Origin: Shinella daejeonensis | GTDB taxonomy: Bacteria; Pseudomonadota; Alphaproteobacteria; Rhizobiales; Rhizobiaceae | Direction: 5' to 3' | Assembly (NCBI RefSeq): GCF_024281235.1 | Contig: NZ_JAHWXY010000002.1 | Location: 558,001 to 622,000 of the forward strand | DNA length: 64,000 bases | Shown: positions 53,217 through 62,624 of the stretch, piece by piece | How the letters are laid out: each line of letters begins with the position of its first letter | How positions within the stretch are numbered: position 1 is the stretch's first letter | The notes under the pieces: model-generated | The model's database searches: none | What the model saw: only the letters and a program-made list of their open reading frames with translations | What the model was told of the DNA's origin: nothing | Translations under genes and position numbers: made by a program

Positions 53217-53827
53217 TGCTGACACGCCGCACCATGCTGACAACCGCGCTCACGCTCGCCGCCACCGCCGGTCTCCGGCTGCCCGCCAGAGCCGAGGGTC
53301 AACTGACGCAGAAGGAGGTGTTCTTCGATAAGGACGCTCCCGTGCTGGGCAATCCGAAAGGAGACGTCACGGTCGTCGAATTCTTCGATTATCAATGCCC
53401 CTATTGCAAGAAAGCCCATCCGGCGATCCGCAAGGCGGTAGAGGCCGATGGCAATGTCCGGCTGGTTCTCAAGGACTGGCCGATCTTCGGCGACACCTCG
53501 ATCTTCGCGGCGCAGGCGGTTCTGGGCGCCGCGCAGATCGGCAAATACGAAACGGCCATGGAAGCGCTGATGAAGACGAAGGGCCGGCTGACGCATGAGG
53601 AGATCGAAAGCAGCCTTGCCGGCGCCGGTCTCTCGATGACGGAGATCGCCGCGGCGGTCAACAAGCACAACGATCGCATATCCGGCCTTCTCGACCGCAA
53701 CTACAATCAGGCGCTCGCCTTCAATTTCTCCGGAACGCCGTCCTTCGTCATCGGCTCCACGCTCTATCCCGGCGTGCTGGACGAAAAGGGCCTGCGGGCG
53801 GCGATCGCCAAGGCGCGCAAAGGATAG
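53216..53827 (+). CDS. DsbA-family thiol:disulfide protein (ScsC-like)
   Basis: A 203-residue exported thioredoxin-fold protein. The signal (LTRRTMLTTALTLAATAG, cleavage after ARAEG-like) is followed by TVVEFFDYQCPYCKKAHPAI with the CPYC active site and by FNFSGTPSFVIG with the cis-Pro. It resembles Com1/ScsC-type DsbA proteins that act as isomerases or oxidants under copper or oxidative stress. The ATG overlaps the upstream stop by one base. DsbD, TlpA-like and DsbA-like genes in this order recall the Scs locus. Confidence 0.87.
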   Translation: MLTRRTMLTTALTLAATAGLRLPARAEGQLTQKEVFFDKDAPVLGNPKGDVTVVEFFDYQCPYCKKAHPAIRKAVEADGNVRLVLKDWPIFGDTSIFAAQAVLGAAQIGKYETAMEALMKTKGRLTHEEIESSLAGAGLSMTEIAAAVNKHNDRISGLLDRNYNQALAFNFSGTPSFVIGSTLYPGVLDEKGLRAAIAKARKG

Positions 53828-53870
53828 GAGGCCACATCTGACCCCTACGCATGATCCGGCCCTACATTGA

Positions 53871-53896
53871 CTTTTGCCGACAAAGTGCATTAATGC
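53871..53896. promoter_or_regulatory. Operator candidate before the UxaA-family gene
   Basis: CTTTTGCCGACAAAGTGCATT followed by AATGC contains the motif TTTGCCGACAA and the perfect palindrome GCATTAATGC (53887-53896). The motif recurs as TTCTGCCGACAA just upstream of the GntR gene at 56533-56543. This is what a shared operator of that regulator would look like. Confidence 0.4.
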
Positions 53897-53923
53897 GGCG
53901 ATAAACCCCGCACAGGAAACGCC

Positions 53924-55453
53924 ATGTCCGCCGAGATCCCCGCCATCCTCGTTCTGAACGCCCGGGACAATGTCGGGGTCGTGCCCGCCAATGTCGATGC
54001 CGGCCGCCCGCTTGTCGGCAATGTCGCCGCCTTCGAACGCATTCCGCGCGGCCACAAGGTGGCGATCGCTCCCATCGCCGAGGGCGAGCCCGTTCTGAAA
54101 TACGGCCAGATCATCGGCTATGCGACGCGGGCGATCCACCCCGGCGAGCATGTCCATCTGCACAATCTCGCCATTCTCGAAGTGGCGCTGCAACACGAAT
54201 TCTGCGTCGACGCCGCGCCGCCCGCGATGGTGCCGGAGGCGGAGCGGCATACTTTCGACGGCTATGACCGCGGCAACGGTCGCATCGGGACCCGCAACTT
54301 CATCGGCATCCTGTCCACCGTGAACTGTTCCGCCACCGTCTCGCGCTATGTGGCGGAGCATTACGCCCGCACGTTCCGCGAGAACGGCCACGACAATATC
54401 GACGGCGTGGTGGCGCTGACCTACGGCGGCGGCTGCGCGATCAACATGAAGTCGGAAGCCGGGCAAATCCTGACCCGCACCTTCAAGGGCTATGCCCGCA
54501 ACCCGAATTTCGGCGGCATCCTGATGATCGGCCTCGGCTGCGAGAGCTTCCAATACGGCCCGCTGGTCGAGGAAGCGGGGCTGGAGGAAGGCAGGACCTT
54601 CCGCACCATGATGATCCAGAACCAGGGCGGCACCCGCAAGACCATCGAGGCGGCCTGCGCGGTGATCGACGAAATGCTGCCGGAAGTGGGACGCATCCGG
54701 CGCACACCGCAGCCGCTTTCGGGCATTAGGCTGGCGCTCGAATGCGGCGGATCGGACGGCTATTCCGGCATTTCGGCCAATCCGGCGCTCGGCGTCGCCT
54801 CTGACATGCTGGTGAAGGAAGGGGCGACGACGGTTCTTTCCGAAACGCCGGAAATCTACGGCGCGGAGCATCTGCTCACCCGCCGCGCCGTCCGGCCCGA
54901 TGTCGCGGAAAAGCTGCTGTCGCGCATCGACTGGTGGCGCGATTATACGGCAAGGAACGACGCCGAGCTGAACAACAATCCATCCCATGGCAACAAGGCC
55001 GGCGGACTGACCACCATCCTCGAAAAGTCGCTCGGCGCCGTCGCCAAGGGCGGCTCGATGCCGCTCAACGCCGTCTACGAATATGCGGAGGAGGTGAAGG
55101 AGACCGGCTTCGTCTTCATGGATACGCCCGGCTACGATCCCGCGGCGGTGACCGGCCAGATCGCCGGCGGCTGCAATCTCGTCGCCTTCACCACCGGACG
55201 CGGCTCGGTGTCCGGCTACAAGCCGGCCCCGTGCATCAAGATCGCCACCAACACGCCGATGTACGAGCATATCCGGGAAGACATGGACATCAACTGCGGC
55301 ACCATCATCGATGGGACGGAAACCATCGAGGAGGCGGGGCGCCGGATCTTCGAATTCGTCATCGAGACCGCCTCCGGCCGCAAGACGGCAAGCGAAGGCT
55401 ACGACTACGGCGACAACGAGTTCGTGCCCTGGCAGGTCGGCGCGATCACCTGA
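53924..55453 (+). CDS. UxaA/GarD-family sugar-acid dehydratase
   Basis: A 509-residue protein with an N-terminal SAF domain (about 1-95, with the metal-binding IHPGEHVHLHN) and the catalytic domain with YDRGNGRIGTRNFIGILSTVNCSATV, GGGCAINM, LGCESFQ and CGGSDGYSGISANPALG. The family dehydrates altronate, galactarate or related sugar acids with iron. AGGAAACGCC precedes the ATG. It is controlled, I infer, by the convergent GntR gene. The exact sugar acid is unknown; altronate is less likely because no uxaB/uxaC genes are near. Confidence 0.88.
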   Translation: MSAEIPAILVLNARDNVGVVPANVDAGRPLVGNVAAFERIPRGHKVAIAPIAEGEPVLKYGQIIGYATRAIHPGEHVHLHNLAILEVALQHEFCVDAAPPAMVPEAERHTFDGYDRGNGRIGTRNFIGILSTVNCSATVSRYVAEHYARTFRENGHDNIDGVVALTYGGGCAINMKSEAGQILTRTFKGYARNPNFGGILMIGLGCESFQYGPLVEEAGLEEGRTFRTMMIQNQGGTRKTIEAACAVIDEMLPEVGRIRRTPQPLSGIRLALECGGSDGYSGISANPALGVASDMLVKEGATTVLSETPEIYGAEHLLTRRAVRPDVAEKLLSRIDWWRDYTARNDAELNNNPSHGNKAGGLTTILEKSLGAVAKGGSMPLNAVYEYAEEVKETGFVFMDTPGYDPAAVTGQIAGGCNLVAFTTGRGSVSGYKPAPCIKIATNTPMYEHIREDMDINCGTIIDGTETIEEAGRRIFEFVIETASGRKTASEGYDYGDNEFVPWQVGAIT

Positions 55454-55473
55454 CCGTCATGGCGACCTCCTCA

Positions 55474-56508
55474 TCACGCGACGGGCGTGGCATAGACCGG
55501 CATGTCCGGCCGGTGCGCCGCCCGCAGTTCCGCGACACGCCCGATGACCTTGGGTAGCGATACGGCGATATGATGACGCAGCGTCGCGGCGGCCCGGGCG
55601 CTGTCGCCCGCATCAAGCGCGCGGAAGACCGCCAGATGCTCGGCGATGAACGGTTCGTCGGCCGGCATGCGATGCGAGACGCCGATCACATGCTTGCTCA
55701 CGTTCAGCATGAAGCGGGCGCGGCGTAGCGCGATCAGCAGTTCCGGGTTCGGGCAATAGCCGAGGCAGGTGATGTGCAGATCCGTTTCAAGACCGTCCAT
55801 CACCTCGATGGAAAGGTCCGGATAGACCGCCAGCGCCTGCTCCAGCCGCTCCGTCATCGCCCTGCGCTCGGCAGGCGGAAGGAACGGGGCCGCGCGGACC
55901 AGCGCCATCGGCTCCAGCGCGATGCGGATGTCGTGCAGGTCGTGCATGCGCTTTTCGTCGAGCGGCACCAGCGTCCAGCGCATCCGCTCGTCCTTCTCGA
56001 CGATGCCGAGCCCCTCCAGCCGGGTCAGCGCGTCGCGCGCCACCTGCCGGCCGACGCCACGGTCGCGCGAAAGCTCCACCTCGTTGACGCGATGACGGCC
56101 GAAGACGGATATGTGAACCATCTCCCGTTCGAGGCTTTCATAGATCGCCTCCCAGCCCGGCGCCTTGCGCAGGCCCTGCCCGTCATCGTCGAAGCCGAGC
56201 ATGCCGGGCGTAAGCGAAAGCCGTTTCGGCGCGCCGCGTCCCTGCCCCACGACGTAGCCGCGGCCGTCGAAGCGGCGAATGAGCCGCGCCTCCTCCAGAA
56301 GCGCGAAAGCCTGACGGACCGGGGTGCGGGTGGAGGAGAACAGGCGAGCGACCGGCCCTTCCAGCAGCAAGGCTCCCCGGGGCAGCCTTCCCTCGGCGAT
56401 CGCCTGCGCCAGCCGGTCGCGCACGCGCAGATAAAGCGGGCCGGTGCCGGGCTCCGCCTCGCCGCTTCCGGAGCCTTCCGCCGTCCTGTCCTGTACCCGT
56501 CCGGTCAT
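55474..56508 (-). CDS. GntR/FCD regulator with two winged-helix domains
   Basis: At 344 residues this is about 100 longer than ordinary FCD regulators. Residues about 24-90 are a first GntR winged helix (LYLRVRDRLAQAIAEGRLPR, STRTPVRQAFALLEEARLIR). Residues about 118-180 look like a second (IYESLEREMVHISVFGRHRV, VGRQVARDALTRLEGLGIVE). The FCD domain follows (LHDIRIALEPMALVRAA, HLAVFRALDAGDSARAAATL). It has the same layout as the regulator at 25697-26629. It is convergent with the UxaA-family gene, 20 bp apart, and shares a TGCCGACAA motif with that gene's promoter. GAGAGGG precedes the ATG. Confidence 0.85.
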   Translation of the reverse strand: MTGRVQDRTAEGSGSGEAEPGTGPLYLRVRDRLAQAIAEGRLPRGALLLEGPVARLFSSTRTPVRQAFALLEEARLIRRFDGRGYVVGQGRGAPKRLSLTPGMLGFDDDGQGLRKAPGWEAIYESLEREMVHISVFGRHRVNEVELSRDRGVGRQVARDALTRLEGLGIVEKDERMRWTLVPLDEKRMHDLHDIRIALEPMALVRAAPFLPPAERRAMTERLEQALAVYPDLSIEVMDGLETDLHITCLGYCPNPELLIALRRARFMLNVSKHVIGVSHRMPADEPFIAEHLAVFRALDAGDSARAAATLRHHIAVSLPKVIGRVAELRAAHRPDMPVYATPVA

Positions 56509-56524
56509 CGGATGGCCCTCTCAT

Positions 56525-56544
56525 AAATGCATTCTGCCGACAAC
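56525..56544. promoter_or_regulatory. Operator candidate before the tandem-winged-helix GntR gene
   Basis: AAATGCATTCTGCCGACAAC repeats the TGCCGACAA and TGCATT elements of the site at 53871-53896. It lies about 20-35 bp upstream of the GntR start codon, consistent with autorepression. Beyond it, up to ilvD at 56717, I see no further gene or clear signal. Confidence 0.38.
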
Positions 56545-56716
56545 GGTCATGTTTACGCCCTCGCGATGTCAAGGAGATTACCTCCGAAATCATCTAAAAC
56601 CGCCATTCCTTCGTGACGCGGCGGACTTTTTGGGCTAGGGAAGCCTCCCGGAAGGCTCGCAATCCGCCGCCAGGCACCATCCGGCGAGCCGTGTTGACGT
56701 TCAAGGAATCCCGACG

Positions 56717-58552
56717 ATGCCCGCATATCGCTCCCGAACCACCACCCACGGCCGCAACATGGCCGGCGCCCGAGGCCTCTGGCGGGCGACAGGCATGAAG
56801 GACTCGGATTTCGGCAAGCCGATCATCGCGGTGGTCAATTCCTTCACGCAGTTCGTGCCCGGCCATGTCCATCTGAAGGACCTCGGCCAGCTCGTCGCGC
56901 GCGAGATCGAGAAAGCCGGCGGCGTCGCCAAGGAATTCAACACGATCGCCGTCGACGACGGCATCGCCATGGGCCATGACGGCATGCTCTATTCGCTGCC
57001 CTCGCGCGAGATCATCGCCGACAGCGTCGAATATATGGTCAATGCCCATTGCGCCGACGCCATGGTCTGCATCTCCAACTGCGACAAGATCACCCCCGGC
57101 ATGCTGAACGCGGCAATGCGTCTCAATATCCCGGCCGTCTTCGTCTCCGGCGGCCCGATGGAGGCCGGAAAAGTCGTTCTCAACGGCAAGACGCAGGCCC
57201 TCGACCTCGTCGACGCCATGGTCGCGGCCGCCGACGACACGATGTCCGACGAGGACGTTCAGGCCATCGAACGCTCCGCCTGTCCGACCTGCGGCTCCTG
57301 CTCCGGCATGTTCACCGCCAACTCGATGAACTGCCTGACCGAAGCCCTCGGCCTGTCGCTTCCGGGCAACGGTTCGACGCTCGCCACCCATCTCGACCGC
57401 AAGCGTCTCTTCGTCGAGGCCGGCCATCTCATCGTCGATATCGCCCGCCGCTACTACGAGCAGGACGACGACAGCGTCCTGCCGCGCTCGGTAGCCAACA
57501 AACAGGCTTTCGAAAACGCCATGTCGCTCGACATCGCCATGGGCGGCTCGACGAACACGGTGCTGCATATCCTGGCCGCCGCCCATGAAGGCGGCATCGA
57601 CTTCACGCTGGAGGATATCGACAGGCTGTCACGCAAGGTGCCGTGCCTCTCGAAGGTCGCGCCGGCCAAGGCCGACGTGCATATGGAAGACGTCCATCGC
57701 GCCGGCGGCATCATGCGCATTCTCGGCGAACTCGATCGCGGCGGCCTCATCCACCGCGACAGCCCGACCGTGCATGCCGAGACGCTGGGCGACGCCATCG
57801 ACCGCTGGGACATCACCCGCACCCACAGCGAGACGGTGCGCACCTTCTTCAAGGCCGCGCCGGGCGGTATCCCGACCCAGGTCGCCTTCAGCCAGGAATC
57901 CCGCTGGCACGAGCTGGATACCGACGGCGAGACCGGCATCATCCGCTCCGTCGAGCATCCCTTCTCCAAGGACGGCGGCCTTGCCGTGCTGTCCGGCAAT
58001 ATCGCGCTCGACGGCTGCATCGTGAAGACGGCCGGCGTCGATGAATCGATCCTGAAATTCTCCGGACCCGCCGTCGTCTTCGAAAGCCAGGACGCCGCCG
58101 TGAAGGGCATCCTCGGCAACGAGGTGAAGGCCGGCGACGTCGTCGTCATCCGCTACGAAGGCCCGAAGGGCGGCCCCGGCATGCAGGAAATGCTTTATCC
58201 GACGAGCTACCTGAAATCGAAGGGTCTCGGGGCCGCCTGCGCGCTCATCACCGACGGGCGCTTTTCGGGCGGCACCTCCGGCCTGTCGATCGGCCATGCC
58301 TCGCCGGAAGCCGCCCAGGGCGGCGCGATCGGCCTCGTCCGTCAGGGCGACCTGATCGAAATCGATATTCCGAACCGCACCATCAATCTTGCCGTTTCCG
58401 ACGAGGAACTGGCGGCCCGCCGCGCCGAGCAGGACAAGCTCGGCTGGAAGCCCGCAGCCCCCCGCAAGCGCAATGTGACGACCGCGCTCAAGGCTTATGC
58501 CGCCTTCGCTTCCAGCGCCGACAAGGGCGCCGTGCGCATCCTGCCGGAGTAA
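56717..58552 (+). CDS. ilvD: Dihydroxy-acid dehydratase
   Basis: A 611-residue Ilv[21 protein letters not shown] near the N-terminus, iron-sulfur ligands in [14 protein letters not shown] and [17 protein letters not shown], the Lys/Asp metal site in [13 protein letters not shown], and the C-terminal [20 protein letters not shown]. It makes 2-oxoisovalerate and 2-oxo-3-methylvalerate in branched-chain amino-acid synthesis. The length matches the [4Fe-4S] type of E. coli IlvD (616). AAGGA precedes the ATG. It stands alone as in many rhizobia. Confidence 0.95.
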   Translation: MPAYRSRTTTHGRNMAGARGLWRATGMKDSDFGKPIIAVVNSFTQFVPGHVHLKDLGQLVAREIEKAGGVAKEFNTIAVDDGIAMGHDGMLYSLPSREIIADSVEYMVNAHCADAMVCISNCDKITPGMLNAAMRLNIPAVFVSGGPMEAGKVVLNGKTQALDLVDAMVAAADDTMSDEDVQAIERSACPTCGSCSGMFTANSMNCLTEALGLSLPGNGSTLATHLDRKRLFVEAGHLIVDIARRYYEQDDDSVLPRSVANKQAFENAMSLDIAMGGSTNTVLHILAAAHEGGIDFTLEDIDRLSRKVPCLSKVAPAKADVHMEDVHRAGGIMRILGELDRGGLIHRDSPTVHAETLGDAIDRWDITRTHSETVRTFFKAAPGGIPTQVAFSQESRWHELDTDGETGIIRSVEHPFSKDGGLAVLSGNIALDGCIVKTAGVDESILKFSGPAVVFESQDAAVKGILGNEVKAGDVVVIRYEGPKGGPGMQEMLYPTSYLKSKGLGAACALITDGRFSGGTSGLSIGHASPEAAQGGAIGLVRQGDLIEIDIPNRTINLAVSDEELAARRAEQDKLGWKPAAPRKRNVTTALKAYAAFASSADKGAVRILPE

Positions 58553-58565
58553 GAGCGCAGACGAG

Positions 58566-58592
58566 CCGGGCGCGACGGTCGCGCGCGCCCGG
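58566..58592 (+). terminator. GC-rich hairpin after ilvD
   Basis: CCGGGCGCG (58566-58574) pairs with CGCGCCCGG (58584-58592) around a 9-nt loop, 14 bp after the ilvD stop, followed by TTCCGTTT. The rest of the gap to 58746 holds an AT-rich stretch (58657-58700) that could be the promoter of the next gene. Confidence 0.6.
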
Positions 58593-58746
58593 TTCCGTTT
58601 CCCGGAATCCCGTTCGGGAACAGGCCGGAACCCCGGAATTGCGGGGTCGGTCGGATTTTACGAAAATTATACGACGCATCCAAACCGACCGATAACATTT
58701 CCCTGCTAGCGTCACCCGCAACGATCTCGATGGTGGGTGAACTCTC

Positions 58747-59946
58747 ATGACGAAGACACAGGGGCGCAAGCCGGCTGCCCGTTTCCTTGGCGACCGTGGC
58801 GGCAATTTCGCGATGATGACGGCCATCGTCTTTCCGGTCATGCTGGCCGCCGGCGGCGTCGCGATCGATCTTTCCAACATGGTGATGACGAAAGCGGAGC
58901 TGCAGGACGCGACCGATTCGGCAGCGCTTGCAGCCGCATCAGCCATGGCCAACGACGGCTTCACCGCGGCCGAGGCGAAACTGGTGGCCCTGAGCTTCCT
59001 GAGGACGCAGATGGGCGGCAGCATCGCGCCGGCCGCCGACGGCAAGGAAAAGGATGAGAACGACCTGAATTCCACCCAACCGGTCATCGATATCCAGGAG
59101 ATCGCGACGGTGGGAACCGGCAAGTCCTTCCAGATCCGCATCTCCATGGAGCGGACCGTCCAGTTCAATGCCTTCACCCGGTTGCTGGGGCAGGAATCGA
59201 CAACGCTGAACGCCACGAGTTCCGCCGAAAGCGCGACGGAATCGAAAAACGCCCTTTCCATGTATCTGGTGCTCGACAAGTCCGGCTCGATGCTCGCCAA
59301 CACGAACGAGAGAAACCGGTCCGCCAGCAGTTGCATCCAATATGACACCAGCGGCCGCCAGATCGGCAAGAAGGCGATCAGCCCCTGCTATATCAAGAAG
59401 ATCGAAGCCCTGAAGCTGGCATCGGCCAATCTGTTCACGCAACTGAACATCGCCGACCCGAACACCCAGTTCGTACGCCTCGGCACGGTCTCCTACAACA
59501 GCTCGATGTCGACCGCCTATCAGCTCACCTGGGGGACCACCGACCCCCTGCGGCAGGTGAACAACCTGTCGGCCGGCGGCGGCACCAGTTCCACCGGCGC
59601 GATGAACGAGGCTTATAACAAGCTGTCCGCCGACACGGAAAACAACGAGCACAAGAAGAAGAACGGCCAGGTCCCGACGAAATATATCGTCCTGATGACC
59701 GACGGCGACAATAACGACACCAGCGACGACACCAAGACGAAAAAGGTTTGCGCCACCGCGAAAGCCGCCGGCATGGAAATATTCGGCGTCGCCTTCATGG
59801 CGCCGAGCCGCGGCCAGCGGCTGCTTCAGGACTGTGTGACGTCGCCGGAGAACTATTTCTCCGCCGAGAAGATGGACGATCTGATCGACGCCTTCAAGAC
59901 GATCGGCGAACGCACGTCGGCCGTCGTTTCCCGCCTCACGCACTGA
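58747..59946 (+). CDS. TadG-like pilus-assembly protein with von Willebrand A domain
   Basis: A 399-residue protein. GDRGGNFAMMTAIVFPVMLAAGGVAIDL (by its ends) is the TadE/TadG N-terminal membrane segment with the type-IV-pilin-like helix, followed by ATDSAALAAA. From about residue 170 a vWA domain follows with the MIDAS motif LVLDKSGSM, the Thr loop SAGGGTSSTGAMNEAY and the third acidic site LMTDGDNND. Family members are secreted or anchored parts of Tad/Flp pili or related surface structures. No other tad gene is in the window, so it is an orphan; a surface or adhesion role is inference. Confidence 0.87.
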   Translation: MTKTQGRKPAARFLGDRGGNFAMMTAIVFPVMLAAGGVAIDLSNMVMTKAELQDATDSAALAAASAMANDGFTAAEAKLVALSFLRTQMGGSIAPAADGKEKDENDLNSTQPVIDIQEIATVGTGKSFQIRISMERTVQFNAFTRLLGQESTTLNATSSAESATESKNALSMYLVLDKSGSMLANTNERNRSASSCIQYDTSGRQIGKKAISPCYIKKIEALKLASANLFTQLNIADPNTQFVRLGTVSYNSSMSTAYQLTWGTTDPLRQVNNLSAGGGTSSTGAMNEAYNKLSADTENNEHKKKNGQVPTKYIVLMTDGDNNDTSDDTKTKKVCATAKAAGMEIFGVAFMAPSRGQRLLQDCVTSPENYFSAEKMDDLIDAFKTIGERTSAVVSRLTH

Positions 59947-59982
59947 CACGCAGGCCGCCCACCGCTTCCCGCGTATCCGACG

Positions 59983-60013
59983 AGACCCGCCGCGACGCGA
60001 CGCCGGCGGGTCT
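59983..60013 (+). terminator. Hairpin after the TadG-like gene
   Basis: AGACCCGCCG (59983-59992) pairs perfectly with CGGCGGGTCT (60004-60013) around an 11-nt loop, 37 bp after the stop codon. The rest of the gap up to 60164 includes an AT-rich stretch near 60093-60115 that may be the glgP promoter. Confidence 0.6.
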
Positions 60014-60164
60014 TGCCGTATCCGATACCGCTTCCGCTCCCTCCCGCTCAGGCCGGCGGCTTGTCGAAAGGATATTGCAAGCGCTCCGGATAGATGCATT
60101 AATTGATTTAAATCCGGGTTTCGCGCAGGCGATCCAGTAAAAAAACGAGGGACGACGTTCGCTA

Positions 60165-62624
60165 ATGACACGTCAGGCATCCACCAACGATCTGGCCCCG
60201 GCACTGCGCTCAACCGATCGCGAACAACTCGCCACAGAAATCCTCGAACGGCTCAAATACCGCATCGGCAAGGACCCGAAAGTGGCCAAGCCGCACGACT
60301 GGCTGACCGCGGCCATCCTGGTGGTGCGGGACCGCATCACCGACAAGTGGATGGACTCCACCCGCCGCACCTACGCAAGCGGCTCCAAGCGCGTCTATTA
60401 CCTTTCGCTGGAATTCCTCATCGGCCGCCTGATGCGCGACGCGACGACCAATACCGGCATCATGGACGATATGCGCGAGGCACTCGCTTCGCTCGGCGTG
60501 GATTTCGACGTGATCGCCGAGATCGAACCGGATGCCGCACTGGGCAATGGCGGCCTCGGCCGCCTCGCCGCCTGCTTCATCGAGAGCATGGCGACCGTCG
60601 ACGTGCCGGCCTATGGCTACGGCATCCGCTATGTCCACGGCCTCTTCCGCCAGCAGATGGCCGACGGCTGGCAGGTGGAATTGCCGGAAACCTGGCTTGC
60701 CCACGGCAACCCCTGGGAATTCGAGCGGCGCGAAAGCTCCTATGAGATCGGCTTCGGCGGCGCCGTCGAGACCATCGCCCAGGAGGGCGACCGGCAGCGC
60801 TTCGTCTGGAAGCCGGCCGAACGGGTGATCGCCACCGCCTATGACACGCCGGTCGTCGGCTGGCGCGCCGAGCGCGTCAACACCCTGCGCCTTTGGGCCG
60901 CCAATCCGATCGACCCGATCCTGCTCGACGCCTTCAACGCCGGAGACCACATCGGGGCGCTGCGCGAAAGCAACAAGGCGGAAACGCTGACGCGCGTGCT
61001 CTATCCCGCCGATGCGACGCCCGCCGGACAGGAATTACGCCTGCGCCAGGAGTTCTTCTTCTCTTCGGCGTCGCTCCAGGACATCCTGCGCCGGCATCTG
61101 CAACAGTATCCCGACTTCTCCTCCCTGCCCGACGCCGTCGCCATCCAGCTGAACGATACGCATCCGGCCGTGTCCGTCGCCGAACTGGTGCGGCTCCTGA
61201 CCGATGCGCACGGGCTGGACTTCGACACCGCCTGGGATCTGTCGCGCCGGACATTCTCCTACACCAATCACACCTTGCTGCCCGAGGCGCTGGAAAGCTG
61301 GCCCGTGCCGCTCTTCGAGCGGCTGCTGCCGCGGCACATGCAGATCGTCTATGCGATCAACGCGAAGATCCTGCTGGAAGCTCGCAAGGAGAACACATTC
61401 GAGGACCAGGCGATCCGCAATATCTCGCTCATCGAGGAAACCGGGGAGCGACGCGTGCGCATGGGCAACCTCGCCTTCGTCGGCTCCCATTCCGTCAACG
61501 GCGTCTCGGCGCTGCACACGGAGCTGATGAAGGAAACGGTCTTCTCCGATCTGCACAGGCTCTATCCGCAACGCATCAACAACAAGACCAACGGCATCAC
61601 GCCGCGCCGCTGGCTGATGCAGTGCAACCCGGGACTTTTCAACCTCGTCCGCGATTCCATCGGCGATGGTTTCACCGACGATCTGGAGGCCTTGCAGGCG
61701 CTGGACGCCTTTGCGGGCGACGCGGCTTTCCAGGCCCGCTTCGCCGCCGTCAAACGGCAGAACAAGGAACGTCTTTCCAATCTGGTCAGCGGCCGCATGG
61801 GTATCCGGATCGACCCCGACGCGATCTTCGACATCCAGATCAAGCGCATTCACGAATACAAGCGGCAACTGCTCAATATCATCGAGGCGGTGGCGCTTTA
61901 CGACCAGATCCGCTCGCATCCCGAGCAGGACTGGGTGCCTCGCGTAAAACTCTTCGCCGGCAAGGCGGCGCCGAGCTATCACAACGCCAAGCTGATCATC
62001 AAGCTCGCCAACGACGTGGCCAGGGTGATCAACAACGATCCGGCGGTGCGCGGCCTGCTGAAAATCGTCTTCATACCGAATTACAACGTTTCGCTTGCCG
62101 AGATCATGGTGCCGGCCGCAGATCTCTCGGAACAGATCTCGACCGCCGGCATGGAGGCCTCCGGCACCGGCAACATGAAGTTCGCGCTGAACGGCGCCTT
62201 GACCATCGGCACGCTGGACGGCGCGAATGTCGAGATGCGCGACTGGGTGGGCGAGGACAATATGGCGATTTTCGGCCTGACCGCCGAAGAGGTCGCACGG
62301 ATCCGCGCCGAGGGGCATAATCCGCGCGCCATCATCGAGGGTTCGCGCGAACTTTCGCAGGCCCTGTCGGCGATCTCCTCCGGCGTCTTCTCGCCCGACG
62401 ATCCGAACCGTTTCGCCGGCCTCATCGACGGCATCTACAACCACGACTGGTTCATGGTCGCCGCCGATTTCGACGCTTATGCCCGGGCACAGCGGGACAT
62501 CGACGCCCTGTGGAACAACAAGGCCGAATGGCGTCGGAAAACGATCCACAACACGGCCCGGATGGGCTGGTTCTCCTCCGACAGGACCATCCGTCAATAC
62601 GCCACGGAAATCTGGAGGATCTGA
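60165..62624 (+). CDS. glgP: Glycogen/maltodextrin phosphorylase
   Basis: An 819-residue GT35 phosphorylase. Landmarks include RVYYLSLEFLIGRLMRDATTN, GNGGLGRLAACFIESMA, QLNDTHPAVSVAEL, RIHEYKRQLLNII, and the pyridoxal-phosphate Lys in EASGTGNMKFALNGALTIGT. It releases glucose 1-phosphate from storage glycogen. The length is normal. Its stop overlaps the glgB start by one base (TGATG), so the two are translationally coupled. Confidence 0.96.
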   Translation: MTRQASTNDLAPALRSTDREQLATEILERLKYRIGKDPKVAKPHDWLTAAILVVRDRITDKWMDSTRRTYASGSKRVYYLSLEFLIGRLMRDATTNTGIMDDMREALASLGVDFDVIAEIEPDAALGNGGLGRLAACFIESMATVDVPAYGYGIRYVHGLFRQQMADGWQVELPETWLAHGNPWEFERRESSYEIGFGGAVETIAQEGDRQRFVWKPAERVIATAYDTPVVGWRAERVNTLRLWAANPIDPILLDAFNAGDHIGALRESNKAETLTRVLYPADATPAGQELRLRQEFFFSSASLQDILRRHLQQYPDFSSLPDAVAIQLNDTHPAVSVAELVRLLTDAHGLDFDTAWDLSRRTFSYTNHTLLPEALESWPVPLFERLLPRHMQIVYAINAKILLEARKENTFEDQAIRNISLIEETGERRVRMGNLAFVGSHSVNGVSALHTELMKETVFSDLHRLYPQRINNKTNGITPRRWLMQCNPGLFNLVRDSIGDGFTDDLEALQALDAFAGDAAFQARFAAVKRQNKERLSNLVSGRMGIRIDPDAIFDIQIKRIHEYKRQLLNIIEAVALYDQIRSHPEQDWVPRVKLFAGKAAPSYHNAKLIIKLANDVARVINNDPAVRGLLKIVFIPNYNVSLAEIMVPAADLSEQISTAGMEASGTGNMKFALNGALTIGTLDGANVEMRDWVGEDNMAIFGLTAEEVARIRAEGHNPRAIIEGSRELSQALSAISSGVFSPDDPNRFAGLIDGIYNHDWFMVAADFDAYARAQRDIDALWNNKAEWRRKTIHNTARMGWFSSDRTIRQYATEIWRI

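Noticed and set aside
53051-55270. 739-codon open frame on the minus strand opposite the DsbA-like and UxaA-family genes
   Set aside because: It crosses two well-supported genes, shows no family motif and has shadow-like composition.
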